Below are positions 1 to 7,817 of a stretch of DNA of 14,510 bases, one piece after another; the stretch's first letter is position 1, and each line of letters begins with the position of its first letter. The translations under genes and the position numbers were made by a program. The notes under the pieces are model-generated. The model had not been told where the DNA came from and ran no database searches. It was given only the letters and a program-made list of their open reading frames with translations. Where the stretch lies: positions 1 to 14,510 of the forward strand of contig DATFJV010000024.1 in the NCBI GenBank assembly GCA_035268985.1. Reading direction: 5' to 3'. This DNA comes from JAAYHV01 sp035268985 (GTDB taxonomy: Bacteria; Bacillota; Clostridia; Peptostreptococcales; Anaerovoracaceae).

Positions 1-1
1 C

Positions 2-751
2 AACAATCTAGAGGTCCGAGTTTCCCATCCGATTAAAGGTCGAGTACCAGCTGCACGGAATAAAAAAGCAGCTGACTTACTACCGCATGAAAAGACCCTT
101 TACTATCAGAGAATGATGTTCATTGTTCGCATAAATACATCAATGCATCAACTGAACGGACAGCAAGTGGAACTTGTAGCGGGTGGCATTAAAGCCTACA
201 ATCAGGATCGATTGGATTCCTATCAGAATACACACCAGCATTTCAAGATCTTCGTCGGTATGCAGGTGAAGGTCTGTGCTAACCTATGTGTGTTTACAGA
301 CGGTGCTCAAATGGATGTCAAAGTGACAAGCCTCAAAGAGCTACGGGGATGTATTCAAAGTCTAGCTCTATCCTATCAATTTGAGCAGCAAAGAGATTTG
401 CTTGAGGAGTGGCCTAAATATGCCTTGGATGAGGATCAGTTTACCTATTTCCTTGGACGGTGTAAGATGTACCATCAAATGCCCTATAAGAAACGCAAAC
501 AAGTTCCTGAGTTGCTATTAGGTGACTCACAGATATCAAGTGTAGCGCAGGGATATTTCGAGGATAAGGCCTTTAAAAATGACAATGGATATATTGATCT
601 CTGGTCGCTCTATAATTTCCTTACAGCGGCTAACAAGTCATCCTACATTGATAAAGCCTTAGAACGAAATATCAATGCAGGGGATATGGTTGGTCAGTTC
701 ATCTCAGCGTTGCACGGTGAGGATTTCTGGTATTTAAAACAGATGATATGA
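2..751 (+). CDS. DUF3871 family protein, 5' end outside window
   Basis: The reading frame is open from the first bases of the window, 37 codons upstream of the first ATG (113), and reads VSHPIKGRVPAA and LLPHEKTLYYQRMMF. That is the conserved core of DUF3871, so the real start lies before the window and ATG 113 is not the start. The visible part is 249 residues of a family that, as I recall it, runs somewhat over 300. Other family-like stretches are VAGGIKAYNQDRL, HFKIFVGMQVKVCANLCVFTDG and VKVTSLKEL. The function is unknown; the family is found on Bacteroidota chromosomes and mobile elements. The stop overlaps the next gene's start (ATGA), so the two are translated from one mRNA. Family assignment is from memory of the conserved motifs. 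Confidence 0.85.
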   Translation, partial: NNLEVRVSHPIKGRVPAARNKKAADLLPHEKTLYYQRMMFIVRINTSMHQLNGQQVELVAGGIKAYNQDRLDSYQNTHQHFKIFVGMQVKVCANLCVFTDGAQMDVKVTSLKELRGCIQSLALSYQFEQQRDLLEEWPKYALDEDQFTYFLGRCKMYHQMPYKKRKQVPELLLGDSQISSVAQGYFEDKAFKNDNGYIDLWSLYNFLTAANKSSYIDKALERNINAGDMVGQFISALHGEDFWYLKQMI

Positions 752-1188
752 AAGCTGCAGAAATCACAGTGAGTTACCATCCGACTACGCCACCGAAGGA
801 TCGATGCTTGATTAGGTCGAGCACTGATGCATATGCCATGATTCATGATATATGGAACATGGATAAGATCGAGTATCGGGAAGAGTTTGTTGTCTTGTAT
901 TTAGATCGGCGACACGGAGTCATTGGTCATTATTTACATAGTATCGGTTCGGATGTAGCCACGATTGTCTCTGTCAAGCAGATATTGGCCATTGCCTTGA
1001 AGGTAAATGCCACGGGACTTATCCTTATGCACAATCATCCGTCAGGTAGTTTGAAGCCGAGTCGCAATGATAAGAACCTGACCGACAAGATTAGAAAGGC
1101 TGCGGAGTTATTCGAAATTACCGTGTTAGACCATCTGATCATCACTCTGGATGGATACTTTAGCTTTGCTGATGATGGAATGATGTAA
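748..1188 (+). CDS. radC: Short RadC-like JAB/MPN domain protein
   Basis: A 146-residue protein consisting of the JAB (JAMM) domain alone. The metal-binding signature HxHx(7)SxxD is intact: H95, H97, S105 and D108, within HNHPSGSLKPSRND. An upstream glutamate (about E46, in REEFVVLYLD) fits the catalytic position. Full-length RadC is about 225 residues and has an N-terminal helix-hairpin-helix part, which is absent here; the short form is typical of Bacteroidota mobile elements. The fold is that of zinc metalloproteases, but the substrate and biological role of RadC are unsettled, and the old 'DNA repair' label is poorly founded. The ATG overlaps the stop of the DUF3871 gene, giving translational coupling. 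A strong terminator follows five bases after the stop. Confidence 0.9.
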   Translation: MKAAEITVSYHPTTPPKDRCLIRSSTDAYAMIHDIWNMDKIEYREEFVVLYLDRRHGVIGHYLHSIGSDVATIVSVKQILAIALKVNATGLILMHNHPSGSLKPSRNDKNLTDKIRKAAELFEITVLDHLIITLDGYFSFADDGMM

Positions 1189-1192
1189 AACA

Positions 1193-1225
1193 AAGCCTCT
1201 CCAATTATAGGAGGGGCTTTTTTTT
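1193..1225 (+). terminator. Rho-independent terminator after radC
   Basis: AAGCCTCTCC (1193-1202) pairs with GGAGGGGCTT (1210-1219) over ten positions with one G-T wobble. The loop is seven bases (AATTATA), and an uninterrupted T run follows to 1225. It ends the DUF3871-radC transcript and marks the left boundary of the AT-rich accessory block. Confidence 0.93.
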
Positions 1226-1379
1226 GATATCATACTCTATACGGTATGTAGTTAAGTGAAATAGAAAATGAAAGTAAAAAAAACCCGAGAGTATAATTAT
1301 TAGGTAAGTGCTTGCATTGTCTCAAGTCACCTCCATAAATTATAAATTAAGGACAACAAAATTTGTATAAATTGCCAGA

Positions 1380-2096
1380 TTAATAAAAGAAAAAGGATGC
1401 TAGTTTATATGGTATTTTACCATATAGTACTTGAATCCAGTCAAATCCAATTAAAAAAAATATTAAAAACGACCAAACCACTGCCCATCCATTCTTTAAA
1501 AGGATTAGTGTTGCTAATGTAGAAACTTGATCAGAAGTCTGCATAAAATGCGCATTGGGACCCTCCATAGCCATTATTTGTATTTGGCCTAAAAAAGCTT
1601 CTTTGGTAACAAGTATAACAAAGAACGAGTAAAGAAAAATGCCAATGAATGGGCCCAAACTGTCATATGCCGTATAGTAAATGTTATTGAGTTCTGCATA
1701 GTAAGCTCCGACAAAGCCATAAAAATATATTGCTGGAAAATTTAATAGCGAATAATAAATTTTATTTTTTGAGCCTTGTTTAATATAAAATAACCATAAA
1801 ATTCCTGAAATGATGACAGATAAAACGGATGCAAAAAAAATAAAGATAAGCATAGACCCCACAGGTAGGGCAAAGTATAGGAGAACATCCCAAATAAAAC
1901 TTGAATCTTCGTTTGAACTTCTAATAGCAAAATAATTTCTAAAATTTGAATCATTTGATAATAAACTAGTCGCACTTTCAGAAGTCGTGATGGCAATTAA
2001 ATTGTAACAAGGGGTGGTGGTTATTTCAGATCTTTGGGAATGACTATTAAAGCACAAAACAATAACAAGAATTGAGGTTATAAAGAAACACTTCAT
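1380..2096 (-). CDS. Orphan multi-pass membrane protein with signal peptide
   Basis: A 238-residue protein I do not recognise. Residues 1-20 look like a signal peptide (MKC, then a hydrophobic core, ending near SHS-Q). A polar segment to about residue 66 would lie outside the inner membrane. Hydrophobic segments follow at about 67-105 (probably two helices), 114-133, 146-164 and 202-226. The loop between the last two (about 165-200, with MEGPNAHFMQTSDQV) is the longest soluble part of the second half. The gene is alone on the minus strand: radC converges on it from the left, and repeat copy R1 lies 60 bp upstream of its start. No clear terminator or ribosome binding site is visible. The frame is very AT-rich compared with radC. 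The long open frame with coherent topology supports a real gene. Confidence 0.7.
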   Translation of the reverse strand: MKCFFITSILVIVLCFNSHSQRSEITTTPCYNLIAITTSESATSLLSNDSNFRNYFAIRSSNEDSSFIWDVLLYFALPVGSMLIFIFFASVLSVIISGILWLFYIKQGSKNKIYYSLLNFPAIYFYGFVGAYYAELNNIYYTAYDSLGPFIGIFLYSFFVILVTKEAFLGQIQIMAMEGPNAHFMQTSDQVSTLATLILLKNGWAVVWSFLIFFLIGFDWIQVLYGKIPYKLASFFFY

Positions 2097-2548
2097 ATTC
2101 GAACATTTTTTTTGATTAATCTAAAATAAAAAAATCTAGGAATCAAGAGATTCTAAAGACTTACGATTCTTTTGACAGCCTATAACTTACATTTTTTTTC
2201 AATAAAGGGTCTTAGGTAGCGAATTTATTTGGGCAGAAGAAAAAATTGGAGTGGCTACATACCTGTACTTTTCATAATTTCCCAAATTTAGTTTGTTTTT
2301 TGACTGTCCGAAAATAACGTAAGTCTATAGATAACGTATAAGATGACCGGTTCTAGTTTTCTCGCAAAATTCACAATTAATATCTTGTGATATTTAGTAC
2401 TCTATTTGTTGTTTTCAAAGGCATATGTGATTTATTTAAAGTTTTCTATTTATTCTCTTTTCTCTATTTTTTTATCATTTTATTATTATATATTTGGTTG
2501 AAATCTATTTGAATCAGCATATATATTAAACGATATAGCCCCTTATTA
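2097..2548. other. Intergenic region holding repeat copy R1
   Basis: This lies between divergent genes (minus gene ending upstream of 2097, plus gene starting 2549), so it must contain both promoters. R1 occupies 2157-2326. The remainder, 2327-2548, is very AT-rich with T-rich runs (about 2400-2500); I find no convincing promoter, terminator or small gene in it. Confidence 0.6.
2157..2326 (+). repeat. Dispersed inverted-end repeat, copy R1 (full length)
   Basis: A 170-bp element. The left end, AGACTTACGATTCTTTTGAC, is an imperfect inverted copy of the right end (2301-2326, GTCCGAAAAT then AACGTAAGTCT). Internal landmarks shared with R2 are CAATAAAGGGTC, AAAATTGGAGTG, CACATACCT or CTACATACCT, and a T-rich stretch before the right end. 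It is non-coding and resembles a MITE or another non-autonomous element. R2 aligns over the whole length with scattered differences and one short gap. Confidence 0.85.
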
Positions 2549-2950
2549 ATGAAAAGCAGTCAAGAATTACCACCAAAATACAGCAACGGATGTCTGAGCA
2601 CTGGATGTCTGATGGATGTTCTTAAATATTTTATAGGGATTTTTGCTAGTGGCTCTATTTTATTTTTATCAGGTGCTCTAATCCTACTTTTTTTTTCTGA
2701 GGAAGGAAGTTTCTTGCAACTTATAGCAGCTTTTGTACTTCCATTAATTACAATGATCTTATCATCACAATATTGCATGAGTAGTATCTTAGGATTCTTG
2801 CTTGCCTTTGTAGGAATAGCCGGATTTTTTGAATTACAATCTCCATTTAATTATATTACAGGTGTTTTTGCCTTAGATTACTTCCTATTTAAAATAGTAA
2901 GGGTGGCATTTAATTATACAGGCGATTACTTGAACAGGGATAGAATATAA
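2549..2950 (+). CDS. Small four-helix membrane protein, unknown
   Basis: A 133-residue protein without recognisable relatives. The N-terminal 25 residues are polar and contain two cysteines in a near-repeat (GCLSTGCLMD, residues 14-23). Hydrophobic helices follow at about 27-49, 55-73, 77-94 and 101-118. The C-terminal tail is short and charged (NYTGDYLNRDRI). The start is the first ATG of the frame; no Shine-Dalgarno is visible. It is a single-gene unit between repeat copies R1 and R2. Its small size and hydrophobicity would suit a toxin, immunity or superinfection-exclusion protein, but no motif supports any of these. Confidence 0.6.
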   Translation: MKSSQELPPKYSNGCLSTGCLMDVLKYFIGIFASGSILFLSGALILLFFSEEGSFLQLIAAFVLPLITMILSSQYCMSSILGFLLAFVGIAGFFELQSPFNYITGVFALDYFLFKIVRVAFNYTGDYLNRDRI

Positions 2951-3030
2951 AAACTATTTAAACTCAAATTTTATACACTAATCAAGTCCTTAATAGATAA
3001 AAATGATCTTCTTTATCATTTCAGACCTTC

Positions 3031-3054
3031 TCTCATTCTCATTCTCATTCTCGT
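3031..3054. repeat. TCTCAT hexamer tandem repeat
   Basis: Three perfect TCTCAT units are followed by one TCTCGT, 24 bp in all. It lies outside any gene, so slippage would not change a reading frame. Confidence 0.85.
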
Positions 3055-3140
3055 CAATTGCCTTTTTGAGGTCGGTGAATTAAACTTTCTGTGCAGCTTT
3101 CCAGGTTTTAAATTTACGCGAAATATCTTAGGAAGCCTGA

Positions 3141-3306
3141 AGACTTACAATTCTTCGGACACCCTATAATTATTTTCAATAAAGGGTCACAATATGACAA
3201 GTTTCTTTGGGCTTAAAGGGAAAATTGGAGTGCCCACATACCTCCGCTTTTTCATAATCCTCCAAATTTTGTTTATTTTTAGGCTGTCCGAAAAAAACGT
3301 AAGTCT
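3141..3306 (+). repeat. Dispersed inverted-end repeat, copy R2 (full length)
   Basis: A 166-bp element in the same orientation as R1. The left end AGACTTACAATTCTTCGGAC is inverted relative to the right end (3281-3306, GGCTGTCCG then AACGTAAGTCT). It shares the internal CAATAAAGGGTC, AAAATTGGAGTG and CACATACCT landmarks with R1, but has lost about seven bases after the left end. It is non-coding. Confidence 0.85.
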
Positions 3307-3375
3307 ACACCACCCCAATAATCATTTTAATCGTTAGGTTAATATACTTTGAAGCATAATTTCTACAGGATCGGG

Positions 3376-3445
3376 TAGTTCAAGAAAAGAACTCCCTGGC
3401 GGCTTCGCCGCCGGGAGTGTTCGCGAGCAATCCCTGCTAGTTCAA
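3376..3445. repeat. GC-rich hairpin between 8-bp direct repeats
   Basis: ACTCCC-T-GGCGGC (3391-3403) pairs with GCCGCC-GGGAGT (3407-3418) around a TTC loop: twelve base pairs with one bulged T, in otherwise AT-rich DNA. The hairpin and its flanks lie between two copies of TAGTTCAA (3376-3383 and 3438-3445), as if a 54-bp palindromic element had inserted with an 8-bp duplication. The left strand could also fold differently: GGG-TA-GTTC (3373-3381) pairs with GAAC-T-CCC (3389-3396), which competes with the main stem. No T run follows, so it is not an ordinary terminator. Confidence 0.75.
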
Positions 3446-3556
3446 TTGACAGCGGATTCCATTAACAAATCGAATTTGCAGATTCAAGTTGAGATATAGT
3501 TTTCTTTCGCGCTCATAAATTTTGCCAAAGCCAAGAACTTGCATTATATCTGGTAG

Positions 3557-3591
3557 CCAAAAAACAAACTGAATTTGGGCTGCCATGAAAA
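3557..3591 (-). repeat. Inverted fragment of the dispersed repeat (R3)
   Basis: AAAAAACAAACTGAATTTGG and the bases after it match the reverse complement of the R1 interior just before its right end (about 2272-2304), with about six differences over 35 bases. The terminus itself is not recognisable. It is the only piece of the family I see in the opposite orientation. Confidence 0.5.
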
Positions 3592-3749
3592 AAAAGTTCC
3601 TAAATAGTTAGATTATTGAAGCCTCTTTTCATTAAGTTAAGGTTGCGAAAAATAGAGTGATTTTTTATCCTTATGTTAGATAACACAAAGTGGGTTTAAT
3701 AGTAATTAGCAAATGAACCGCTTTAATACATAACCAAGAACAAGAACCT

Positions 3750-4466
3750 TTGAAAATTTTTTTTTATACATACATACATTTACATCCTAATAGTAATCAG
3801 GTTTTCTATGTGGGAAAAGGAATTGGGAATAGAGGATATGACTTTAAAAAAAGAGGTAGGGGCTGGAAGAAATACGTAAAACAATTTAAAGGTGATCCAA
3901 AAGTTCTAATCGTAAAAAAGAATTTGACTGCTCAAAGAGCAGAAGAGTTGGAACAGAAACTTATCAACAAGTGCGGTTCCATAATAGTTGGAGGCACTTT
4001 AGTAAATACGAAAGGCATTGGATTTGATCCTTATAATAGCATTGTATTATCATTAGAAGAAACCCGAGAAGAGTATGATATTGATTCCAAGTACGAAGAT
4101 TGGTCAGATGAGGCGATTATTGTAGATCTACTCGATTTTCCAAATGAGAAAAAAGCAACTGAGATTTATGAAAAGTACGATGAGCTCAATGAGTTCTATA
4201 ATCAATTTTACGACCAAATTGAAGAGCAAAATGATTATTTGACTTACGAAATTGACGAACTGCTTAATGAATATGAAGCACTTATAGTTGATCTTCAGTC
4301 TTCAGCAATCGATAAAATCCAATTTAAAAAACATCTATCTTCTCTGTTAGATGATTTCGCGAAATTCAAACAAGAAAATTCTAAAAGGCTTATCCCTGAA
4401 GCTATACTAGTTTTATCAAGGCTTGAAGAACAACTTAGAATGGCTTGGAATATGCTAGATGAATAA
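3750..4466 (+). CDS. GIY-YIG nuclease-like protein with acidic C-terminal region
   Basis: A 238-residue protein. Residues 1-95 fit the LEM-3-like branch of GIY-YIG nucleases: FYTY (5-8) in place of GIY, FYVGKG (19-24) for YIG, the conserved arginine at R28 (GNRGYD), the likely metal-binding glutamate at about E68 (AEELEQKLI), and the closing GTLVNTKGIG (82-91). Such domains cut DNA with one metal ion and occur in defence, repair and homing enzymes. Residues 100-238 are acidic and predicted helical or coiled-coil, of no family I recognise. The start is a TTG at 3750: an in-frame stop at 3714 and no upstream ATG leave no better choice. The final codons and stop lie within the left end of repeat copy R4a. 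It is a single-gene unit. Confidence 0.75.
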   Translation: MKIFFYTYIHLHPNSNQVFYVGKGIGNRGYDFKKRGRGWKKYVKQFKGDPKVLIVKKNLTAQRAEELEQKLINKCGSIIVGGTLVNTKGIGFDPYNSIVLSLEETREEYDIDSKYEDWSDEAIIVDLLDFPNEKKATEIYEKYDELNEFYNQFYDQIEEQNDYLTYEIDELLNEYEALIVDLQSSAIDKIQFKKHLSSLLDDFAKFKQENSKRLIPEAILVLSRLEEQLRMAWNMLDE

Positions 4467-4562
4467 TCTTTTCTCTCCTATTGGAACTATTAGAATAAAG
4501 GGTTCACAGTATTTAGGCAATATTTAGTAGATTTTTGAATTGTCAGAGAATATCTTAAGTCT
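4457..4562 (+). repeat. Dispersed repeat, shortened copy R4a
   Basis: The right end (4537-4562: TTGTCAGAGAAT then TTAAGTCT) and the internal AATAAAGGGTTCACAGTA (4494 on) match R1 and R2. Weaker similarity continues left to about 4457, which puts the last codons and stop of the nuclease gene inside the left end. About 60 bases of the interior are missing. The right half is clear; the left limit is uncertain. Confidence 0.6.
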
Positions 4563-4808
4563 ACAGGATTAAATAGCTGCTTAATTTGGAAGTCTTTTTA
4601 CTGCGCTGTAACGAGAGTCTCTGGAACAATCTACGGACTTTTTTACAGTAGTATAAGTTTGATTTGTTTTGGACAGTCTGAAAATGATTTAAGTCTGCGA
4701 TTCTTGTTTAGCAAACTATTCTTATTTTTAGTCATAATATAAATAAAGTTCTAACTAAAAGCTAGTTACTTAGTACTCGTAATTGCCTAGCATGAAAATA
4801 GTCACATC
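4467..4808. other. Intergenic region before the three-gene operon
   Basis: It is mostly occupied by R4a and R4b. The 112 bp from 4697 to 4808 should hold the operon promoter; I see no clear Bacteroidota -33/-7 pair there. A six-codon frame ends on the first gene's start: MKIVTS, 4792-4812, with its TGA overlapping ATG 4809. Confidence 0.5.
4605..4696 (+). repeat. Dispersed repeat, right-half copy R4b
   Basis: The right end (4671-4696: GGACAGTCTGAAAATG then TTAAGTCT) and the preceding AGTTTGATTTGTTTT match R1. Weaker similarity extends left to near 4605; no left end is visible. It lies in tandem with R4a and 112 bp before the three-gene operon. Confidence 0.6.
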
Positions 4809-5360
4809 ATGATTAAGAACTTAGCAACCAAATCTGGCTCTATGAGGATTATTGTTATTTTATTTGGAATTATTATTGTTTTGATAAGTTCCATAGCTCT
4901 TTGGCTATATTTTAGAACTTTTGGCGAATTGTCAAGTGATGGAAAAGATTGGGCTTTTTTCGGGACTTATATAAGTGGGACAATTGGTGTCTTAATAAGC
5001 TTAGCTAATTTAATTGTTTTTATTTATGTTTCTCACTTAGTATCAAAGCTGGATAAGAAAATATTCAGAAATCAAATAAGGTATGATTCTTATAAGAAAA
5101 TGGATATAGAGATAAGACTAAAACGTGCCGAACTTTTAGAGAGTCAAACAGAGTCAACTAATAGAACTTTGAGTAATCAACTGAAAGAAATGATTGAATC
5201 ATACTATACTTTGATATGTAAAGTTTATGTCATTCCAGATTCAGAAAAAAAACAGTTTGAAAAGTCATTCGAAAAATATAAAACGACTTATAATATCAAT
5301 GAATTTTGGCGATCGTGGAAACGGTTGAACAATGAACTTGTAAAATACAACTTAGTTTAA
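4809..5360 (+). CDS. Two-helix membrane protein, first gene of NTPase/ATP-grasp operon
   Basis: A 183-residue protein. Helix 1 is at about 13-36; a short loop contains DWAFFGTYISGTIG (47-60), and helix 2 is at about 57-78. A cytoplasmic, charged, helical region follows to the end (residues 79-183, rich in K, E and R). The helix-loop-helix with the D-W-x-x-F-G-x-Y-I-S-G-T-x-G pattern resembles the N-terminus of proteins annotated as putative phage abortive-infection proteins (putAbiC type), although the rest of that family is not evident. It ends nine bases before the NTPase gene with no terminator between, so it is probably co-transcribed. It may act as a membrane anchor or membrane-damaging effector for the NTPase; this is inference. 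No ribosome binding site is visible. Confidence 0.75.
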   Translation: MIKNLATKSGSMRIIVILFGIIIVLISSIALWLYFRTFGELSSDGKDWAFFGTYISGTIGVLISLANLIVFIYVSHLVSKLDKKIFRNQIRYDSYKKMDIEIRLKRAELLESQTESTNRTLSNQLKEMIESYYTLICKVYVIPDSEKKQFEKSFEKYKTTYNINEFWRSWKRLNNELVKYNLV

Positions 5361-5369
5361 CCCCCAAGT

Positions 5370-7817
5370 ATGTCACTACAGAACAAAATGACAAGCAAAA
5401 ATTATGTAGAGTCCCAACCATATTGTGAAAAGGCTTTTATAAAACGAAGTTTATTGGATAATAGTATTATTATCTTGAACGGTATTTCAGGCAGTGGGAA
5501 ATCAGAATATCTTAAATATCTAAATGATAAACTGCTCACTTGGTTTTCTTATGAATACGTGGGTTTGATAAATATAACAGGAAAGGCAAGTGGGGCTTAT
5601 TTAAAGGAATTAGTCGTTAACCATCACCTGAGTAATTTTGATTTATATGATAATTTAATAGGTCTAGGTGACAGTAATATTAAGTTTAATCGTATTATAA
5701 CTGATCCTATAAAAAAAGGTAACAAAGCTCTTATTTTAGATCATGTTGGAGCTAAGCTAAATGAACTTCTTTATATTATAAACAATGTTTTTATTCCATT
5801 AACCACGGCGGGGTGGAAAGTTATTTGCAGTGTTTCACACAACAATATAACTCAAATAGAAAAAATAGATGATTTGCTTGTTATTCCATTTAATAATATC
5901 GAGGAATCAGTAGCTGAGAAAATATTCTACAAAAACTTTAATTACCGTAAAGATGATAAACAGCGAGTGTGGAATAAATACTCAGCCTATTTGAACAAAG
6001 TATCAGGATATTTACCATTCGTAATAGTCTTGTTCGCGAATCACTTAAATCAATTGATAAATGTTAATAAAGGTAAATTACCAAACCCTTTACCTGACAT
6101 TGAATCTGAGGGTAGCAACCAAGGTTATTTGTGGAATATTCGAGACCATTTATCCGACTATACTAGTAGCAAAGGCACTGACCATAAAAATCGCAGGTTA
6201 AGAGAATGGCTTAGGTTGATGACAAGCCAATATCAATTTAAGGAAGTTCACTATTTATTAGCCCTTTTACCTTCTGGGGAGTACAAACTTTCTGATGTAG
6301 CTGAAATAATTTCCCCTAAAAAGAAAACAGAAAATGTAGTTACAAGACTTGAAATATATAACAATATTATCGATAATGAGTATTGTTTAGAAAGATATTA
6401 CAATAATCAAAAGAAAGCTAATTTTTTTAAGCTACATAATATTTATAGAGAGTTTTTGGCTGTTGAACACAAGTTATGGACAAATGGCAGTCATCAAAGC
6501 TTAAAGAGCCGAATTCTAAAATATTACAGAAAAAAAATTGCTGTCAATCTTAGTAGTCCTGCCTCCGAAAAATCTGTAGGATCCACCATCTTTGAAGCCA
6601 ATTTCTTTTTAAAAAAATACATAGAAAATAAGAATGGCATCAATAAAGAGTTTAAAATTTTGTGTCATTATTTGCTAGAGTATGGTAAACAAGAGGGGAT
6701 TTATATATTATTTAATTACCTGTATACTGAACTATTTAAAAGCTATAAAAAGGATAACTTTAGTAGTCTTAATTTCAAATATAAAATAAGTTTATCACAT
6801 AAAGTATTGACTAAATATGTATATAATCAAGATGATAGCATAAATTTACTCTCTGATATTAGAAACCACCTTCTTGATATTAAAAATTACCTTTCTGATA
6901 TTAAGTCCAAAGAGGATAAGTATATATTTAAAATGTATGGCAGGTTCATAAAACTGAAAAGTACTGTCCACAAGAAGGAGCTTTCAAATAAATCAGCATC
7001 TCGTAAAAAAGCTATAGAAGTTATAGATGACGGTATAGAAGCTATCAATAATTTAGAGTTCAATCAAGATTTAAAAGATGATGTTATTCTGAAACTTTAC
7101 TATCAACAAAATGTAATAATTAGAGATGCTATCAAAATTGAAAATAATGAATTCCAAATTATCAATTTAGTAAATAAGCTTATCTACACTGGCAACCTGC
7201 TTTCTAATAGGACAAGTGAAATGAAAAATTTGCTACTAATCAAAGGGAAATATCTAAATGCACATGCCGTTTCCTTGTATTATTGTTACAAATACGCGAG
7301 TCCCCAAAATTTTCAGTACTTAAAAAAGGCCTATGAAATTATAGTTGATGCATATGAAGCAAAGGAAAATCACTATAAAAAATATGTTCATAAAATGGGC
7401 AGAACTCCTAGGGGATATAAAAGTTTAGCTTTATGCTTATTAGATCTTTCCAAAATTATAACAGAGATAAAAATAAATAAGTTGCAATTTGAAGTACAGA
7501 AAAACCATGATCCGTCAAAAGTTGTAGATGAAGCTTTGCAACAATATAAGGATTTCACTGATTATAGCAATAAAATAAATTCTAGTAAATTACTAAAATA
7601 TTATCTGTGGAATATTCGGATTAAGGCTTTTTTTGGATCGAATAATCATGTAAAAAAATCCTTACAATCATTAGATTTATACTTAGAAGGTCAAAACGTA
7701 AATTTTTATAAGGAAAGAATAGAGAAGTTCCTACTCAATTCACTAAATAGGGATGAAATAGTTATTTCCACGGAGACTGAAAAAGAAATAAAAGAGTATA
7801 TTAAAAAACTTGTATGA
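5370..7817 (+). CDS. NB-ARC/STAND-type NTPase with long helical C-terminus
   Basis: An 815-residue protein with the motif order of NB-ARC (AP-ATPase) STAND proteins. Walker A is GISGSGKS (38-45) and Walker B is ALILDHV (120-126). A strand like RNBS-B is KVICSVSHNN (150-159), followed by LLVIPFNNIEESVAEKIF (169-186). The GLPL-like motif is SGYLPFVIV (212-220). A winged-helix region runs from about 280 to 365 and ends in KLHNIYREFLA, in the place of the MHD motif. Residues 370-815 are almost entirely helical and could be a TPR-like sensor. No effector domain precedes Walker A: only 37 residues do. STAND ATPases switch by nucleotide exchange and oligomerise on ligand binding; bacterial members include Avs and NLR-like anti-phage proteins. 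The stop overlaps the next ATG (ATGA). Very low GC suggests horizontal acquisition. Confidence 0.85.
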   Translation: MSLQNKMTSKNYVESQPYCEKAFIKRSLLDNSIIILNGISGSGKSEYLKYLNDKLLTWFSYEYVGLINITGKASGAYLKELVVNHHLSNFDLYDNLIGLGDSNIKFNRIITDPIKKGNKALILDHVGAKLNELLYIINNVFIPLTTAGWKVICSVSHNNITQIEKIDDLLVIPFNNIEESVAEKIFYKNFNYRKDDKQRVWNKYSAYLNKVSGYLPFVIVLFANHLNQLINVNKGKLPNPLPDIESEGSNQGYLWNIRDHLSDYTSSKGTDHKNRRLREWLRLMTSQYQFKEVHYLLALLPSGEYKLSDVAEIISPKKKTENVVTRLEIYNNIIDNEYCLERYYNNQKKANFFKLHNIYREFLAVEHKLWTNGSHQSLKSRILKYYRKKIAVNLSSPASEKSVGSTIFEANFFLKKYIENKNGINKEFKILCHYLLEYGKQEGIYILFNYLYTELFKSYKKDNFSSLNFKYKISLSHKVLTKYVYNQDDSINLLSDIRNHLLDIKNYLSDIKSKEDKYIFKMYGRFIKLKSTVHKKELSNKSASRKKAIEVIDDGIEAINNLEFNQDLKDDVILKLYYQQNVIIRDAIKIENNEFQIINLVNKLIYTGNLLSNRTSEMKNLLLIKGKYLNAHAVSLYYCYKYASPQNFQYLKKAYEIIVDAYEAKENHYKKYVHKMGRTPRGYKSLALCLLDLSKIITEIKINKLQFEVQKNHDPSKVVDEALQQYKDFTDYSNKINSSKLLKYYLWNIRIKAFFGSNNHVKKSLQSLDLYLEGQNVNFYKERIEKFLLNSLNRDEIVISTETEKEIKEYIKKLV

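Larger units (their letters stand above)
2951..3749. other. 800-bp non-coding stretch rich in repeats
   Basis: I find no gene here. It holds a 7-bp hairpin (3001-3021, AAATGAT/ATCATTT), a TCTCAT hexamer array, repeat copy R2, a GC-rich hairpin between 8-bp direct repeats, and an inverted fragment of the repeat family. From 3592 to the nuclease start there is only AT-rich sequence, which should include that gene's promoter. Confidence 0.65.

Noticed and set aside
1300..1334. Perfect GGAGGTGA on the minus strand before a five-codon frame (MQALT)
   Set aside because: Strong Shine-Dalgarno sequences are rarely used in Bacteroidota and the frame is tiny with no gene behind it; probably chance.
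1742..1996. Second minus-strand frame inside the orphan membrane gene
   Set aside because: It overlaps the longer frame that has a signal peptide and coherent membrane topology; hydrophobic AT-rich DNA often gives such secondary frames.
2560..2778. 72-codon minus-strand open frame
   Set aside because: It is antisense to the small four-helix membrane protein and has no features of its own.
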